Source: Allodiplogaster sudhausi
Lineage: Eukaryota > Nematoda > Chromadorea > Rhabditida > Diplogasteridae
Direction: 5' to 3'
Assembly: GCA_945643635.1 (NCBI GenBank)
Contig: CALZFC010000349.1
Coordinates: 2,248,501-2,312,500 of the forward strand
Length of the DNA: 64,000 nucleotides
Position numbers and translations under genes: made by a program. The stretch's first letter is position 1, and each line of letters opens with the position of its first letter. The notes below the pieces were generated by a model, which was not told where the DNA came from, ran no database searches, and saw nothing but the letters and a program-made list of their open reading frames with translations. This document shows, in pieces, positions 21,101 to 32,446 of the stretch.

Positions 21101-23231
21101 TTAAGAGAGCCTGTCTGAGATATTCGACCATGGCCATAGCAGAAGATGCAGGGAACAAAAATATTTTTTGATTTTAATTTTCTTTGCAGGGCTTATGTAG
21201 CATCATGAGAGCTTCCAAAAAAACTTTTTTTCAAAAAATATTTTGAAGGTATGACTACAGTATGCCTTGATTTACCAAAAATATTCAATTGACCATAAAG
21301 TTCGTAAAAGCTAACCAAATTAAATTTTGAAAGCATCGTTAGATTCGTCATCTAAAAGCGCATAAAATTGCCTAAACAAGTTTTTCATTAAAGTTTCATT
21401 AAAAGGTCGAAATGAGCATTTATATTATTGGAATGTACCATTAGAGTGCCAAGCCGTAGAAACTACGCGATGAAACCATATCCATTTGATAGAGCGTCAT
21501 TTGTTACCCATAGAAAACTGCCTCTCATGTGGATCGTCCTACAAGAACTTACAATGTACGGGGGTGAACACCTCATAGAGTAATAACCTGCAGAACGAAC
21601 TTAGTCTGATAACCCATGCGATCTTTTTTTCGCAGTTGCTAGTCGACTAAAGATCGACGCGAGTTGCTGAACTGTCAGAACTTCACCAGTCGTGAAACTG
21701 AGCTTTCCTGTGTCCGCTTCTCTCTGATTTTTCATTCGCTTATGGGCTTCACGGGGGTCGATCTTCACGCCAGTCCTTGTTCCTTCGTTGAACTGTTCAA
21801 TGGCCCATTGTTTTGCCCTTTCGGGAAGCCTTTCATTCTTTTTTTTCTCCTTGAGCGCCCATCCTTGGCTAGCAATTTTTCCGTTAGAATTGTCGTCCAC
21901 GAAAGATTCAAGGGCATCGTCCACGATAGTAAATACGCTGTGTTGCATCGGTCCTTCCAGCCCATCTGCGAACAGCAGCAGACTGTTGTCTCGAAGAGTG
22001 GCTCGCTCGGCTCTTCCTTTGTGCTTGCCAACGATAATGTGCCTTTCTAAATTTCTCGATTCAATGAATTCCGCGGCACATGTCTCTTCGGGACACTGAA
22101 ATAGAAACTGTGTTTCATCAACGCAGACATCAGCATCTTGAGGCATTGTGCAGGCTTCTTGCTCCTCGTGTTCAAGTCCGGTTTCTTTTTCTGCATTCGT
22201 CCTTTGACGCTCTGGTCTCCCGATTTCCCTCCAAAAAGGATGATTATCTTGGCTGACCAAGGCTCCGTCTTCTTGATCGACTATTAGATGCCCTTGATTC
22301 TTCTTCAGCGTGTCGTATTTGATCAACTTTCCTTGACCAATCTCAGAATGACGATGAACTCTTATTCCATCCGCTTCGTAGAGAAAAGTGTTCAACTGAG
22401 ATATTCCGGGAATTGATGAGTGGCTGAGAGAACCGCCTTCAACATGGGGATATATTGAAACTTTCCTGTAGCACAATTCGGGAGGAAGATAGTATATTAC
22501 ACGTAGAAAAGACTGGGCTTTCACATGGCATACGAATTTAGTCGCAGTCTTTCTTTGTTTTCTGACTACATGCGCTAACCTCTCTCCAGCAGGCCAGAAA
22601 TACAGTTTTTGCCGAAAAAGTGATTGAGAATGTAATCGTATGAACAAATTATGTATGACATTTTTATGTATTTCTAAATTATAAACACAATGGTATCCTT
22701 GGATTTTGAAAAGAGCGAGAAAAACGCATTTTATAGCCTTTTTTTGTTCTGCAGGTTATTACTCTATGAGGTGTTCACACCCGTACATTGTAAGTTCTTG
22801 TAGGACGATCCACATGGGAGGCAGTTTTCTATGAGTAACAAATGACGCTCTATCAAATGGATATGGTTTCATCGCGTAGTTTCTACGGCTTGGCACTCTA
22901 ATGGTACATTCCAATAATATAAATGCTCATTTCGACCTTTTAATGAAACTTTAATGAAAAACTTGTTTAGGCAATTTTATGCGCTTTTAGATGACGAATC
23001 TAACGATGCTTTCAAAATTTAATTTGGTTAGCTTTTACGAACTTTATGGTCAATTGAATATTTTTGGTAAATCAAGGCATACTGTAGTCATACCTTCAAA
23101 ATATTTTTTGAAAAAAAGTTTTTTTGGAAGCTCTCATGATGCTACATAAGCCCTGCAAAGAAAATTAAAATCAAAAAATATTTTTGTTCCCTGCACCCTC
23201 ATGATCGAGTATCTCAGACAGGCTCTCTTAA
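21101..23231. mobile_element. TTAA-flanked TIR element 1 carrying a C2H2 gene
   Basis: TTAA at 21101-21104 and 23228-23231; TIRs start GAGAGCCTGTCTGAGATA. The left arm (21101 to about 21598) and right arm (about 22740-23231) are inverted copies. One gene is encoded on the minus strand between them. The flanks are continuous with each other when compared with the host copy at 37.1 kb, supporting a clean TTAA insertion. A TTAA target is known for piggyBac-like elements, but no piggyBac transposase is seen. Confidence 0.9.
21601..22647 (-). CDS. C2H2 zinc-finger protein of a TTAA element
   Basis: 348 residues on the minus strand. A classical C2H2 finger (C185-x4-C190-x12-H203-x5-H209) lies mid-protein. 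A C-terminal helical region follows (about 265-340), with G-W-A-L, then A-I-E-Q-F-N-E-G-T-R-T-G and A-H-K-R-M, and L-A-S-I-F-S-R-L. I recall this finger-plus-C-terminal arrangement from repeat-associated proteins of corals and molluscs; that is memory, not a search. The C-terminus stops right where the left arm begins (21601), so it is cut short relative to the copy in element 2. DNA binding is likely; a transposition role is conjecture. Confidence 0.65.
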   Translation of the reverse strand: MFIRLHSQSLFRQKLYFWPAGERLAHVVRKQRKTATKFVCHVKAQSFLRVIYYLPPELCYRKVSIYPHVEGGSLSHSSIPGISQLNTFLYEADGIRVHRHSEIGQGKLIKYDTLKKNQGHLIVDQEDGALVSQDNHPFWREIGRPERQRTNAEKETGLEHEEQEACTMPQDADVCVDETQFLFQCPEETCAAEFIESRNLERHIIVGKHKGRAERATLRDNSLLLFADGLEGPMQHSVFTIVDDALESFVDDNSNGKIASQGWALKEKKKNERLPERAKQWAIEQFNEGTRTGVKIDPREAHKRMKNQREADTGKLSFTTGEVLTVQQLASIFSRLATAKKRSHGLSD

Positions 23232-23475
23232 AAACATGTTCCAGTTGTCTACTGAAAATATGTATATTGGATTTGCCATATGGACGAATGATGCCTGAGA
23301 ACATGTCGCTAGCCAGCGCGCTCGCGTTCATATATTCTGTGGCCTGAAATCATCGAGATGAATGTTTATAAATGTCTTCACAGTAGACGATGAAGGCAAC
23401 ATCGCCAAAGCATATAAATTTAGGTCAAAAGCTGTCGAATCGATTTTTTAGTGCTTGCGAAATAGCACATGAGAA
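23232..23475. other. Host segment between two TTAA insertions
   Basis: Aligns with 18400-18630 and 37140-37390 (blocks with S-A-L-A-S-D-M and I-C-F-G-D-V-A on the minus strand in those copies). It shows that elements 1 and 2 inserted independently 244 bases apart. Confidence 0.65.
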
Positions 23476-24729
23476 TTAAGAGAGCCTGTCTGAGATATTC
23501 GACCATGGCCATAGCAGAAGATGCAGGGAACAAAAATATTTTTTGATTTTAATTTTCTTTGCAGGGCTTATGTAGCATCATGAGAGCTTCCAAAAAAACT
23601 TTTTTTCAAAAAATATTTTGAAGGTATGACTACAGTATGCCTTGATTTACCAAAAATATTCAATTGACCAAAAAGTTCGTAAAAGCTAACCAAATTAAAT
23701 TTTGAAAGCATCGTTAGATTCGTCATCTAAAAGCGCATAAAATTGCCTATACAAGTTTTTCATTAAAATTTCATTAAAAGGTCGAAATGAGCATTTATAT
23801 TATTGGAATGTACCATTAGAGTGCCAAGCCGTAGAAACTACGCGATGAAACCATATCCATTTGATAGAGCGTCATTTGTTACCCATAGAAAACTGCCTCT
23901 CATGTGGATCGTCCTACAAGAACTTACAATGTACGGGGGTGAACACCTCATAGAGTAATAACCTGCAGAACAAAAAAAGGCTATAAAATGCGTTTTTCTC
24001 GCTCTTTTCAAAATCCAAGGATACCATTGTGTTTATAATTTAGAAATACATAAAAATGTCATACATAATTTGTTCATACGATTACATTCTCAATCACTTT
24101 TTCGGCAAAAACTGTATTTCTGGCCTGCTGGAGAGAGGTTAGCGCATGTAGTCAGAAAACAAAGAAAGACTGCGACTAAATTCGTATGCCATGTGAAAGC
24201 CCAGTCTTTTCTACGTGTAATATACTATCTTCCTCCCGAATTGTGCTACAGGAAAGTTTCAATATATCCCTTTGAAGCGCGCACTCACAGTGCGGCCTGC
24301 CCAGAAAATCCCCTTTAACCTAGCTATCCGGCTTCATACGCGATATTAGGGGAAGTTTTGCAAAATATCTCATTTCACATGTCCTATCACACAAAAAACC
24401 ACGTAGATGACTTTATCTTAGCGAATCTTCGCTATTATTTTCGGCAGATACTCTTTTTGCCTTTTACGCAGGTGAGAGAAAAGTGCACGTAAGCAGAAAA
24501 ATATGAAAGACTACATCTAAACGAGCACTCTACGTGCAAACCCAAACTTTTATACGTTGAATTTACTTCCTCAAAATGTAATTTGTTAACGTGAATGGTT
24601 TGATAAGTCCGTTCGAATAGTATAACGTAAATTCTGCTGTATCCGATGTTACTGTCCCACTCATCAAAGATCGCTTTATTAAAATAGGGAAGTGACAACT
24701 ATAACTGATGAGAGTATTTTTTCCTTTCT

Positions 24730-25529
24730 TTAGAAAAGCTCGTCATGAATTCTCCTCTTTCGTTCCGGAGATGTAGTTGTCGCCGTTCTACTTCCGTCGT
24801 CAATTGCTCTCTCTTCGGCTGGCTGCTGCTCTTCGCCCAGAATCTCAAGCCCGAGCTTCCTGTATTGGTCAAAGGATGTACAACATTGAGGATCGGTTTT
24901 ATACTCAAGCTCAATATCCCCTTCCTCTTCGTAGAGTTCGTCGACTGGATCTGATGTCTTCGTTTTCTTGCGTGATTCTGGAACTTGGTCTGATAACCCA
25001 TGCGATCTTTTTTTCGCAGTTGCTAGTCGACTAAAGATCGACGCGAGTTGCTGAACTGTCAGAACTTCACCAGTCGTGAAACTGAGCTTTCCTGTGTCCG
25101 CTTCTCTCTGATTTTTCATTCGCTTATGGGCTTCACGGGGGTCGATCTTCACGCCAGTCCTTGTTCCTTCGTTGAACTGTTCAATGGCCCATTGTTTTGC
25201 CCTTTCGGGAAGCCTTTCATTCTTTTTTTCTCCTTGAGCGCCCATCCTTGGCTAGCAATTTTTCCGTTAGAATTGTCGTCCACGAAAGATTCAAGGGCAT
25301 CGTCCACGATAGTAAATACGCTGTGTTGCATCGGTCCTTCCAGCCCATCTGCGAACAGCAGCAGACTGTTGTCTCGAAGAGTGGCTCGCTCGGCTCTTCC
25401 TTTGTGCTTGCCAACGATAATGTGCCTTTCTAAATTTCTCGATTCAATGAATTCCGCGGCACATGTCTCTTCGGGACACTGAAATAGAAACTGTGTTTCA
25501 TCAACGCAGACATCAGCATCTTGAGGCAT
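24730..25529 (-). pseudogene. C2H2 zinc-finger gene, frameshifted copy
   Basis: Near-identical to 21601-22146 of element 1, but a homopolymer near 25223 has seven T instead of eight. This shifts the frame after the G-W-A-L motif, so the upstream part (25529-25149) and downstream part (25245-24730) lie in different frames. The downstream part extends about 100 residues further than element 1, with an acidic stretch (E-E-E-G-D-I-E-L-E-Y) and a basic end. The N-terminal region present in element 1 is replaced after about 25600 by other sequence. Confidence 0.7.
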
Positions 25530-25781
25530 TGTGCAGGCTTCTTGCTCCTCGTGTTCAAGTCCGGTTTCTTTTTCTGCATTCGTCCTTTGACGCTCTGGTC
25601 TCTGACGAAGGAAGAAGATAGATCTATTTTCCTTTTGTCATGGCTGGGAGAACGTCAAACGGCTTAGCGGCTGGCGAGCCTGAACCGCCCCCCCCCTCGG
25701 GGCGGTGCCGCCAACGCCAGCCAGCCGATCAGTTTTCCCTCGAAAATACTTGGCGATTGCCCCCGCCTGATCACTGCTAAC

Positions 25782-25991
25782 ATGGCCGACTCCTCCAACC
25801 AGTCTCTCCCCGATGACCCAAGCCCCAGCACAGAGCCTCGGCACACGCCTAGGGAATGGGAGCAGGCGGCGCGACAGTTCGCCTCCACTGTTATCTATCT
25901 CGAGCGGGAGCTGAAGATCGCCCGCGACAAGATCCGATTTCTGGAGCGGAGGATCCAAGCAAAGGCGGAGGAGGAGAACCGCCATTGGTAA
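25782..25991 (+). CDS. Small coiled-coil protein within element 2
   Basis: 69 residues. It starts ATG at 25782 and ends TAA. The Pro/Ser-rich N-terminus is followed by an amphipathic helix with I-Y-L-E-R-E-L-K and I-R-F-L-E-R-R-I heptads. High GC (with a CCCCCCCC run at 25689) contrasts with the AT-rich arms. No counterpart in element 1. It might be a captured host exon or an element protein; the opposite strand is also open here, so coding is not certain. Confidence 0.4.
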   Translation: MADSSNQSLPDDPSPSTEPRHTPREWEQAARQFASTVIYLERELKIARDKIRFLERRIQAKAEEENRHW

Positions 25992-27433
25992 TTACTTTGA
26001 AAATAAAGTGTTTGATGTGCCTATGTCTATTCAGCTTATACAGCATCACAAACAAGAGGGGTTGTTTGTTTATGGTTGTTTATAAAAAGCGAGGGAGGGG
26101 GAGGGGACCGCCAGGGAGAAGAAACTACAGAGTTTAAATAAACGATGTTGTTTCCTTTCCATTCTTTCATATATATGTACTTCCCTATTAAATTTCTAGA
26201 AAATAAAGCGATCTTTGATGAGTGGCAGAATTTACGTTATACTATTCGAACGGACTTATCAAACCATTCACGTTAACAAATTACATTTTGAGGAAGTAAA
26301 TTCAACGTATAAAAGTTTGGGTTTGCACGTAGAGTGCTCGTTTAGATGTAGTCTTTCATATTTTTCTGCTTACGTGCACTTTTCTCTCACCTGCGTAAAA
26401 GGCAAAAAGAGTATCTGCCGAAAATAATAGCGAAGATTCGCTAAGATAAAGTCATCTACGTGGTTTTTTGTGTGATAGGACATGTGAAATGAGATATTTT
26501 GCAAAACTTCCCCTAATATCGCGTATGAAGCCGGATAGCTAGGTTAAAGGGGATTTTCTGGGCAGGCCGCACTGTGAGTGCGCGCTTCAAAGGGATATAT
26601 TGAAACTTTCCTGTAGCACAATTCGGGAGGAAGATAGTATATTACACGTAGAAAAGACTGGGCTTTCACATGGCATACGAATTTAGTCGCAGTCTTTCTT
26701 TGTTTTCTGACTACATGCGCTAACCTCTCTCCAGCAGGCCAGAAATACAGTTTTTGCCGAAAAAGTGATTGAGAACGTAATCGTATGAACAAATTATGTA
26801 TGACATTTTTATGTATTTCTAAATTATAAACACAATGGTATCCTTGGATTTTGAAAAGAGCGAGAAAAACGCATTTTATAACCTTTTTTTGTTCTGCAGG
26901 TTATTACTCTATGAGGTGTTCACCCCCGTACATTGTAAGTTCTTGTAGGACGATCCACATGAGAGGCAGTTTTCTATGGGTAACAAATGACGCTCTATCA
27001 AATGGATATGGTTTCATCGCGTAGTTTCTACGGCTTGGCACTCTAATGGTACATTCCAATAATATAAATGCTCATTTCGACCTTTTAATGAAACTTTAAT
27101 GAAAAACTTGTTTAGGCAATTTTATGCGCTTTTAGATGATGAATCTAACGATGCTTTCAAAATTTAATTTGGTTAGCTTTTACGAACTTTTTGGTCAATT
27201 GAATATTTTTGGTAAATCAAGGCATACTGTAGTCATACCTTCAAAATATTTTTTGAAAAAAAGTTTTTTTGGAAGCTCTCATGATGCTACATAAGCCCTG
27301 CAAAGAAAATTAAAATCAAAAAATATTTTTGTTCCCTGCACCCTCATGATCGAGTATCTCAGACAGGCTCTCTTAAGGATTGTAGAGCCATCACTTTTTT
27401 CTTTTCTATGGATATTTTTTTCCTTGGAACCAA

Positions 27434-27548
27434 TTAGGCAAACTGACAGTTGCCGCACATCTTTGGGCACCAGAGTATTCCTGCTGGAAACGGAAAGTCT
27501 GATTCATGTGCATTCCAGAAAGCACACATAGAGGGATCGCGACCGCAG
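27434..27548 (-). CDS. Last exon of a second-type ShKT gene
   Basis: Minus strand, acceptor TTGCAG before 27548, stop at 27434-27436. Encodes 37 residues with C-G-R-D-P-S-M-C, F-W, then L-W-C-P-K-M-C-G-N-C and a short tail, matching the ShKT spacing C..D....C..W...C...C..C. The closely similar exon at 37467-37572 ends identically (Q-F-A stop). Upstream exons were not identified. Such domains are typical of nematode secreted proteins. Confidence 0.7.
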
Positions 27549-27689
27549 CTGCAATGTTAGAATAAGCGTGTATGTATTATGTATGTAGTAACAGATCAAT
27601 ATAGATATTTACATACAGCCGACCGCAAGAACATCATTTTTTTTTTAATTCTTAGTCTTCTCGCCTACCATATTTTCTCAGTGATTGCT

Positions 27690-27835
27690 ACTCACTCTAT
27701 TTGAACCTCCCCCCTCTAAAAGTAGCCCCCCTTGAAAAGGCCATTGAAAATAGTACCCCTCCCTCTGATAGAACGCACCCCCTTCCCCCTCTAATAGCGC
27801 CCCCCCCCCACTAATAGTCTGATACCTCCTCTCGA
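27690..27835. repeat. Dispersed C-rich repeat (TACCGTATTTTCTC MITE relic)
   Basis: Runs of CCCCCTCTAATAG and CTAATAGT, related to 37617-37705 and 53645-53772. Ends are degraded. From 27836 to 28694 I see no gene; 28195-28260 is the second copy of the duplicated block at 1060. Confidence 0.5.
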
Positions 27836-28194
27836 ATATAAATCTCTTTTTAAAAAGAATAAAATGTTGTTCTCAAACCTTAAGGCAATCGCATTGAAAA
27901 ATTGTGACTCTAGTGGCCACTGGCTAAAATATGCCTAGTTTTCTACCTGTCATATTTTCGGAAGGCTGTGATCCTCTCATTTCAGTGCGGCTGCCCTTGC
28001 ACTCTCTCCACATAAATTTGTGGTCAAAAAATTGCATAGGGAGCCGACCTGTTGAGAAAAATCCGGCCAATGTCGGTTGCGTTGCGATGATCCATGCTTA
28101 AAAAACGATATGTTAATTATTCGCCTGATACCTCCTTTAATTTTTACTCAATCTTCTTCTCTGTGTGCGCTTACCTTTGATACGAGTAGTCGAC

Positions 28195-28260
28195 GCATGT
28201 TGAAGAAGGTAGTGTGAAGCATTATGTAAATGCTAACTTACGTCTTAAAATAGAGCTTCA
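28195..28260. repeat. Duplicated host block, copy 2 of 3
   Basis: GTGTGAAGCATTATGTAAATGC and CGTCTTAAAATAGAGC recur at 37.97 kb (and diverged at 1.08 kb). Confidence 0.55.
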
Positions 28261-29520
28261 TATATCAAATCTGTTCATGGCAAAATATGAATTTTCTCGT
28301 CAGTGTTAACTTGTTTTGAGAATCTATTGTTACAGCTGTATTTATCAGTGTCGAATTAGTCTAATTTGAACAGAAAACTACGTTTGTGCGCCCTGAGCGC
28401 TGAAAAATCTATTACAATTATTTTAATTAATATAATTAATGTATGTACCGGAAAAGTTGGCGGTACTTTAAAAATGGTACTTTTTAGATGGATCAGACAA
28501 AGAAAATTAACATTTTTTGGAAAATGTAATTTTTATGACCTTGGTTAATACAATTGTCATATATTTTCTTAGTCATTTTCTTCAAAATTTGCGAAAACGA
28601 TTGTTCCATATGAACAAATATGACGAAACTATCAGTAATGTCTTTACAAGAAGGCCTTGAGAATGACTATTTGGTTTTAGCAAATTAGATAGGGTACACA
28701 CAGCGCAGATAGTATTACGAGGCCGCACTATAAGGCAGAACTATTTGGTTCGCCATCTCCTGTGGAACTAAATAGTTCGCCCTCACGCTTCTATCGATAG
28801 CTCAGTTAAAGAGAGTTAGATAGTTCAACCAAATACTTCGGTGAGGCCGAACTATTGCGCCTGCCAGCGCGCCCCGGCAGCGGGCTAGCGTTCGCTACCA
28901 CCCATGCTGCCACCCTCCTACATTCCAATGCTCTCTCCCTTTCACCCACCCTTCCCTGCTGCCCTCTCCATCCTTCTTTCATTCATTCAAGACGATAAAA
29001 TGCGCTAAAAAACACTGCCAATTTAATTTGAGCAGTATTTATCACTTTAACAATCAATGTACACAAAAAACAGGGAATGCAATAACCAAAATGGGGCCAC
29101 CGAACTATTCAACGTCGGGGAGCTGTCGAGGGGTAGTGGTGGTGGTGAACATTGGTGGTTGCAGTGGAGTAGGAATGCACGCCGGGGGGCAGCTGCCGTT
29201 GAGGATGTAGAATACGGGAGAGAGATGGCGAAGAGAGAGAGAGAGAGAGGAACCCGGCGAGGTCACGAAACTGCAATAGAAGGAAAGGTTAGGATGGTAG
29301 AAAGCAAGGACAGCGAAGGAAGAAAAGAAACTCTGCCCAATAATCATCAATCCCCCTACTTATAACATCGACTGGAAAACAAGCCAATATTATCACACTT
29401 GGATTGGCGGAATGCCTTAAGGGATGCACGAGAAAGATAGATAAGAATAAAAATGAACATAGCATAAGATCCATTTAAAAGATATAGGTTTTACATGTCT
29501 TTATAAAAAAAAAGATGAAC

Positions 29521-30443
29521 CTTTGATGGCGTCGCACCTCGCGATTGCTGGCGCCGGCGGCCGAGTTGTCCGACCGCAACTACAAAGTAAAATATATTCC
29601 AATTAATAAAAAAAACATCCAAATTATTTTCATAAACCAACAGCACATTAAATAACCCAGCTATAATCCAATTAGTTCAGGCTACAGAAAATTTTAATAG
29701 ATAAACCAAGAATTTCACTAGAATTTCCATCCTTAACCTCGAAAGAACCGTATCCCTTCATACATCACGGAATCAAACTAATGTTCCAATCATATACAAA
29801 CAGCTGAAAGTGTTTTTATCGCCTCCCATCGAAAACCCAAAATTATAAACGATCAAACAATATTCAGAAGCGTTTTGACAACACTACCTTACCCGATCTT
29901 GAAAAAAGGAAAACAAAATTTTCGCATTTATACATTATTGTCTTTGAAAGTAAAAAAAATTGAAGAAATCTAACGCAGAAAGAAAAGATTTGTAATGCAT
30001 CATTATAGCGCTTAACGCATGTTCAAGTATATGCAAAAGAACAGCGCATTGTTGCGAGTACGCTTGGCTCTGCCAGGTATAAGTTACACAAGACAAACCT
30101 TCTAAGACGAGTCACTGCTCGTTGCCGAGATGCCCTCTCGGCGGCCACCTTCGAGTCGGCCGACTCATCAAGCGCCACGTGCGCGCGGACTTCACGCAGA
30201 CCTGAACCAAAAATTGCCTAATCAAATAGTATTACTATCAAGCGCAAGTGTTATATTAGTTCATAAAAAGAGGAAAAGGTGCAATAATTTGAGAGATCAG
30301 GGGCATAGCCCCGAACAGAATAAATTGAATTAGAAAAAAAAGAAGAATAACAACCAAAACAATCAATCACAAACAGACCCCAGATGTTCGCCCTAGCGTC
30401 CCGTGGCGCCGGCTGAGGCGCGACGACTTCCGCAATGTGGCAA
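29521..30443 (-). pseudogene. Three exon-like blocks of an unknown gene inside the TIR element
   Basis: GC-rich blocks in AT-rich surroundings at 30443-30379, 30201-30099 and 29579-29521, each with an AG acceptor and a GT donor on the minus strand. Their phases (1 out, 2 out) join into one frame without stops, about 75 codons. The middle block reads as a charged helix (L-R-E-V-R-A-H, A-E-R-A-S-R-Q-R). I recognise no family, and neither start nor end is visible. Confidence 0.4.
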
Positions 30444-31477
30444 CTAAAAGTAGCTTAGGACATCAATAACAGTGAACCATTACATTTAAAAAGTTTTTTA
30501 TCAAGCGGAACAACGAAATATTAAAAAAAAGAAAGAAAGAAAGAAGAAAACGCCTCCAAACTAGTAGAAAGCCGAACACGCTCATTGTCAGCCTGAGTAT
30601 CGCGCAATGCATTTGAGATGATGCGCAGCAGCATTTTCTTGGCGCGTTTGCCGGGTCAAAGTGATAAATACGATTGAGTGTTGCTTTCTTGGATTGTTTT
30701 TTTTTTCATATTTGATTTGATTTTAGACTTTTGTAAGATATATCTTGAACTGAACTGTTCAATTTCCTTTAGAATATGCTCTCGGCTGCGTTCCGTCGGC
30801 TCGACCGATTTCATATTTACTCGAGGTTACTCACATATTGTCAATGTTTCATACAACTGTGCATTACGCACATTTAATGAATCGTGCTAACATTCGTGAG
30901 TTTTCATAGAATTTTTTTTTATGTGTTTGAGAATTTTATTTTTTAGTCGTTGTCCTTTTCTTTGTAGGCAGAAAGCGTTAGGCCGCTGCCGGCAACAAAA
31001 GTAACGCGAGCGCATCAACATTCGACCATGAAAAAGTTGGAAGCTCTCTTTTTTAACCAGTTTCTATAGATCTTAGTAAAAAAATGAGTGCGTGCACGTG
31101 CTACTTTATAGCTTCGCTGTAATTATTTTAGCATTTCCTCCATATTTTTTTAACAGCAAACAATCAAAACCTTACTTATTCATTGGCAATTGTTTCTGTT
31201 TGTTTTCGTATGGCCCCCTAACAATGAGTAAACATACTTATTGTTAGGGGATTTTCTCCAAAATGAAAGATATTTCTAATGCTTAATTACGCATGTTGTA
31301 TCTCAGCACGTGGTGAAATTGAATGTATTAGTAAAGGAATCAAAGCGAACTGTTCTTACTTTGCTTCTCAGTGTGTCTTACAAGTACGAGGTCTTTTGTA
31401 AATTGTGGACAAAATGTTATAAAATGTGGTTTTTCAAAAATATAAATTTAATTTCTAAGTCGGTCGCGGTGTGCGTT

Positions 31478-32446
31478 GGCTGCAACACGGTGCTGCGCCA
31501 GCCGGCCGAAGGAAAGGCGCATCTCAACGAAGCTGCTACACGTTGGGAACCACCGGAACACCCAAGGTGCAATATTAAACTCACAGTATCCTACTGTAGC
31601 TCCCGTAATATTTTTTTTTCCTTTTTCTCCTTCTCATACTTCACTTCCAATAGTAGGATGCCACATCGAGTGGGAAAAAAGAATAAAATATTTATGTTAA
31701 TATTCTGCAGGGCGTGATGCTGACGCATGGAAATGTGATTGCTGACGCGACCACTCTCCTGTACTTCAAGCAGTCCGGAATTGTTGATACGGTACTTTAT
31801 GATTTGTGGTGTTTCATGACCATGTTTTATCGTCTTATCGTATTACCCAGTGGGTCCTATTCCCAGCTTCTTTTGCTCCCATCATCAGAGTTTGAAGGAA
31901 ACTCAAAACAATATTAGAGGGGTGGGTTTGTAATAGAATGGAATAGCAGTCATAATGAAGTTTGCCTCCTTTTACAGGACATGATGATCTCTTTCCTGCC
32001 GCTGGCACATGCTGGAGAGGCTCGTGGAAGCCGTGTGTTTCATGGTCGGCGTCCGCGCCGGCTTCTACCGCCTAGACATTCGCGGACTCGCCTACGACAT
32101 CAAGGAGTTCAGGCCTACCGTACTCCCTATCATCCCTCGTGTCCTCAACAGGCTCTACGATAAGGTTAGAGATCATCGAGCAAGTCTTAGAGGAGGGTTT
32201 GAGACAGAATACGATAGCTGACTTACAAACAGTATTTAAAATGTACAAATCTCGATGTACTTGCAGGTCATGTCTGAAATGAACAAGTCGCATGTGATCG
32301 TGTTCAAGAATATCCGCGAAGGTATGGGAGGCCGAGTGAAGCTGATGATCACGGGCAGCGCTCCTCTCGCCGACAACGTCCTGACCTTTGTGCGCGCAGC
32401 CATGGGATGCATCGTCGTGGAGGGATACGATACATGCCCACTTTTG
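31478..32446 (+). pseudogene. Long-chain acyl-CoA synthetase fragment (captured, frameshifted)
   Basis: Four plus-strand exons: the first ends at 31566, then 31711-31791, 31978-32164 and 32267-32446, all GT/AG. Together they cover the AMP-binding core: Y-T-L-G-T-T-G-T-P-K-G (normally T-S-G), L-T-H-G-N-V, F-L-P-L-A-H, L-E-R-L, P-T-V-L-P-I-I-P-R-V, and G-G-R-V-K-L-M-I-T-G-S-A-P-L. Such enzymes activate long-chain fatty acids with ATP and CoA. Two bases are missing near 32007 in exon 3, breaking the frame between L-A-H and M-L-E-R-L. The last exon diverges after E-G-Y, where the Q-T-E motif should be. The N- and C-terminal domains are absent. Confidence 0.85.

Larger units (their letters stand above)
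23476..27376. mobile_element. TTAA-flanked foldback element 2
   Basis: TTAA at 23476-23479 and 27373-27376, with the same TIRs as element 1. The arms are long: 23476 to about 24685 and 26190-27376 are near-identical inverted repeats of about 1.2 kb. The unique centre (24690-26185) has the C2H2 gene on the minus strand and a small coiled-coil frame on the plus strand. The related host sequence at 37385-37400 (GAGAATTTAAGATTG) represents the unfilled site. Confidence 0.9.

Noticed and set aside
21664..22099. Plus-strand open frames opposite the C2H2 genes (also at 25048-25482)
   Set aside because: Shadow frames; the minus strand has the zinc-finger and conserved C-terminal motifs.
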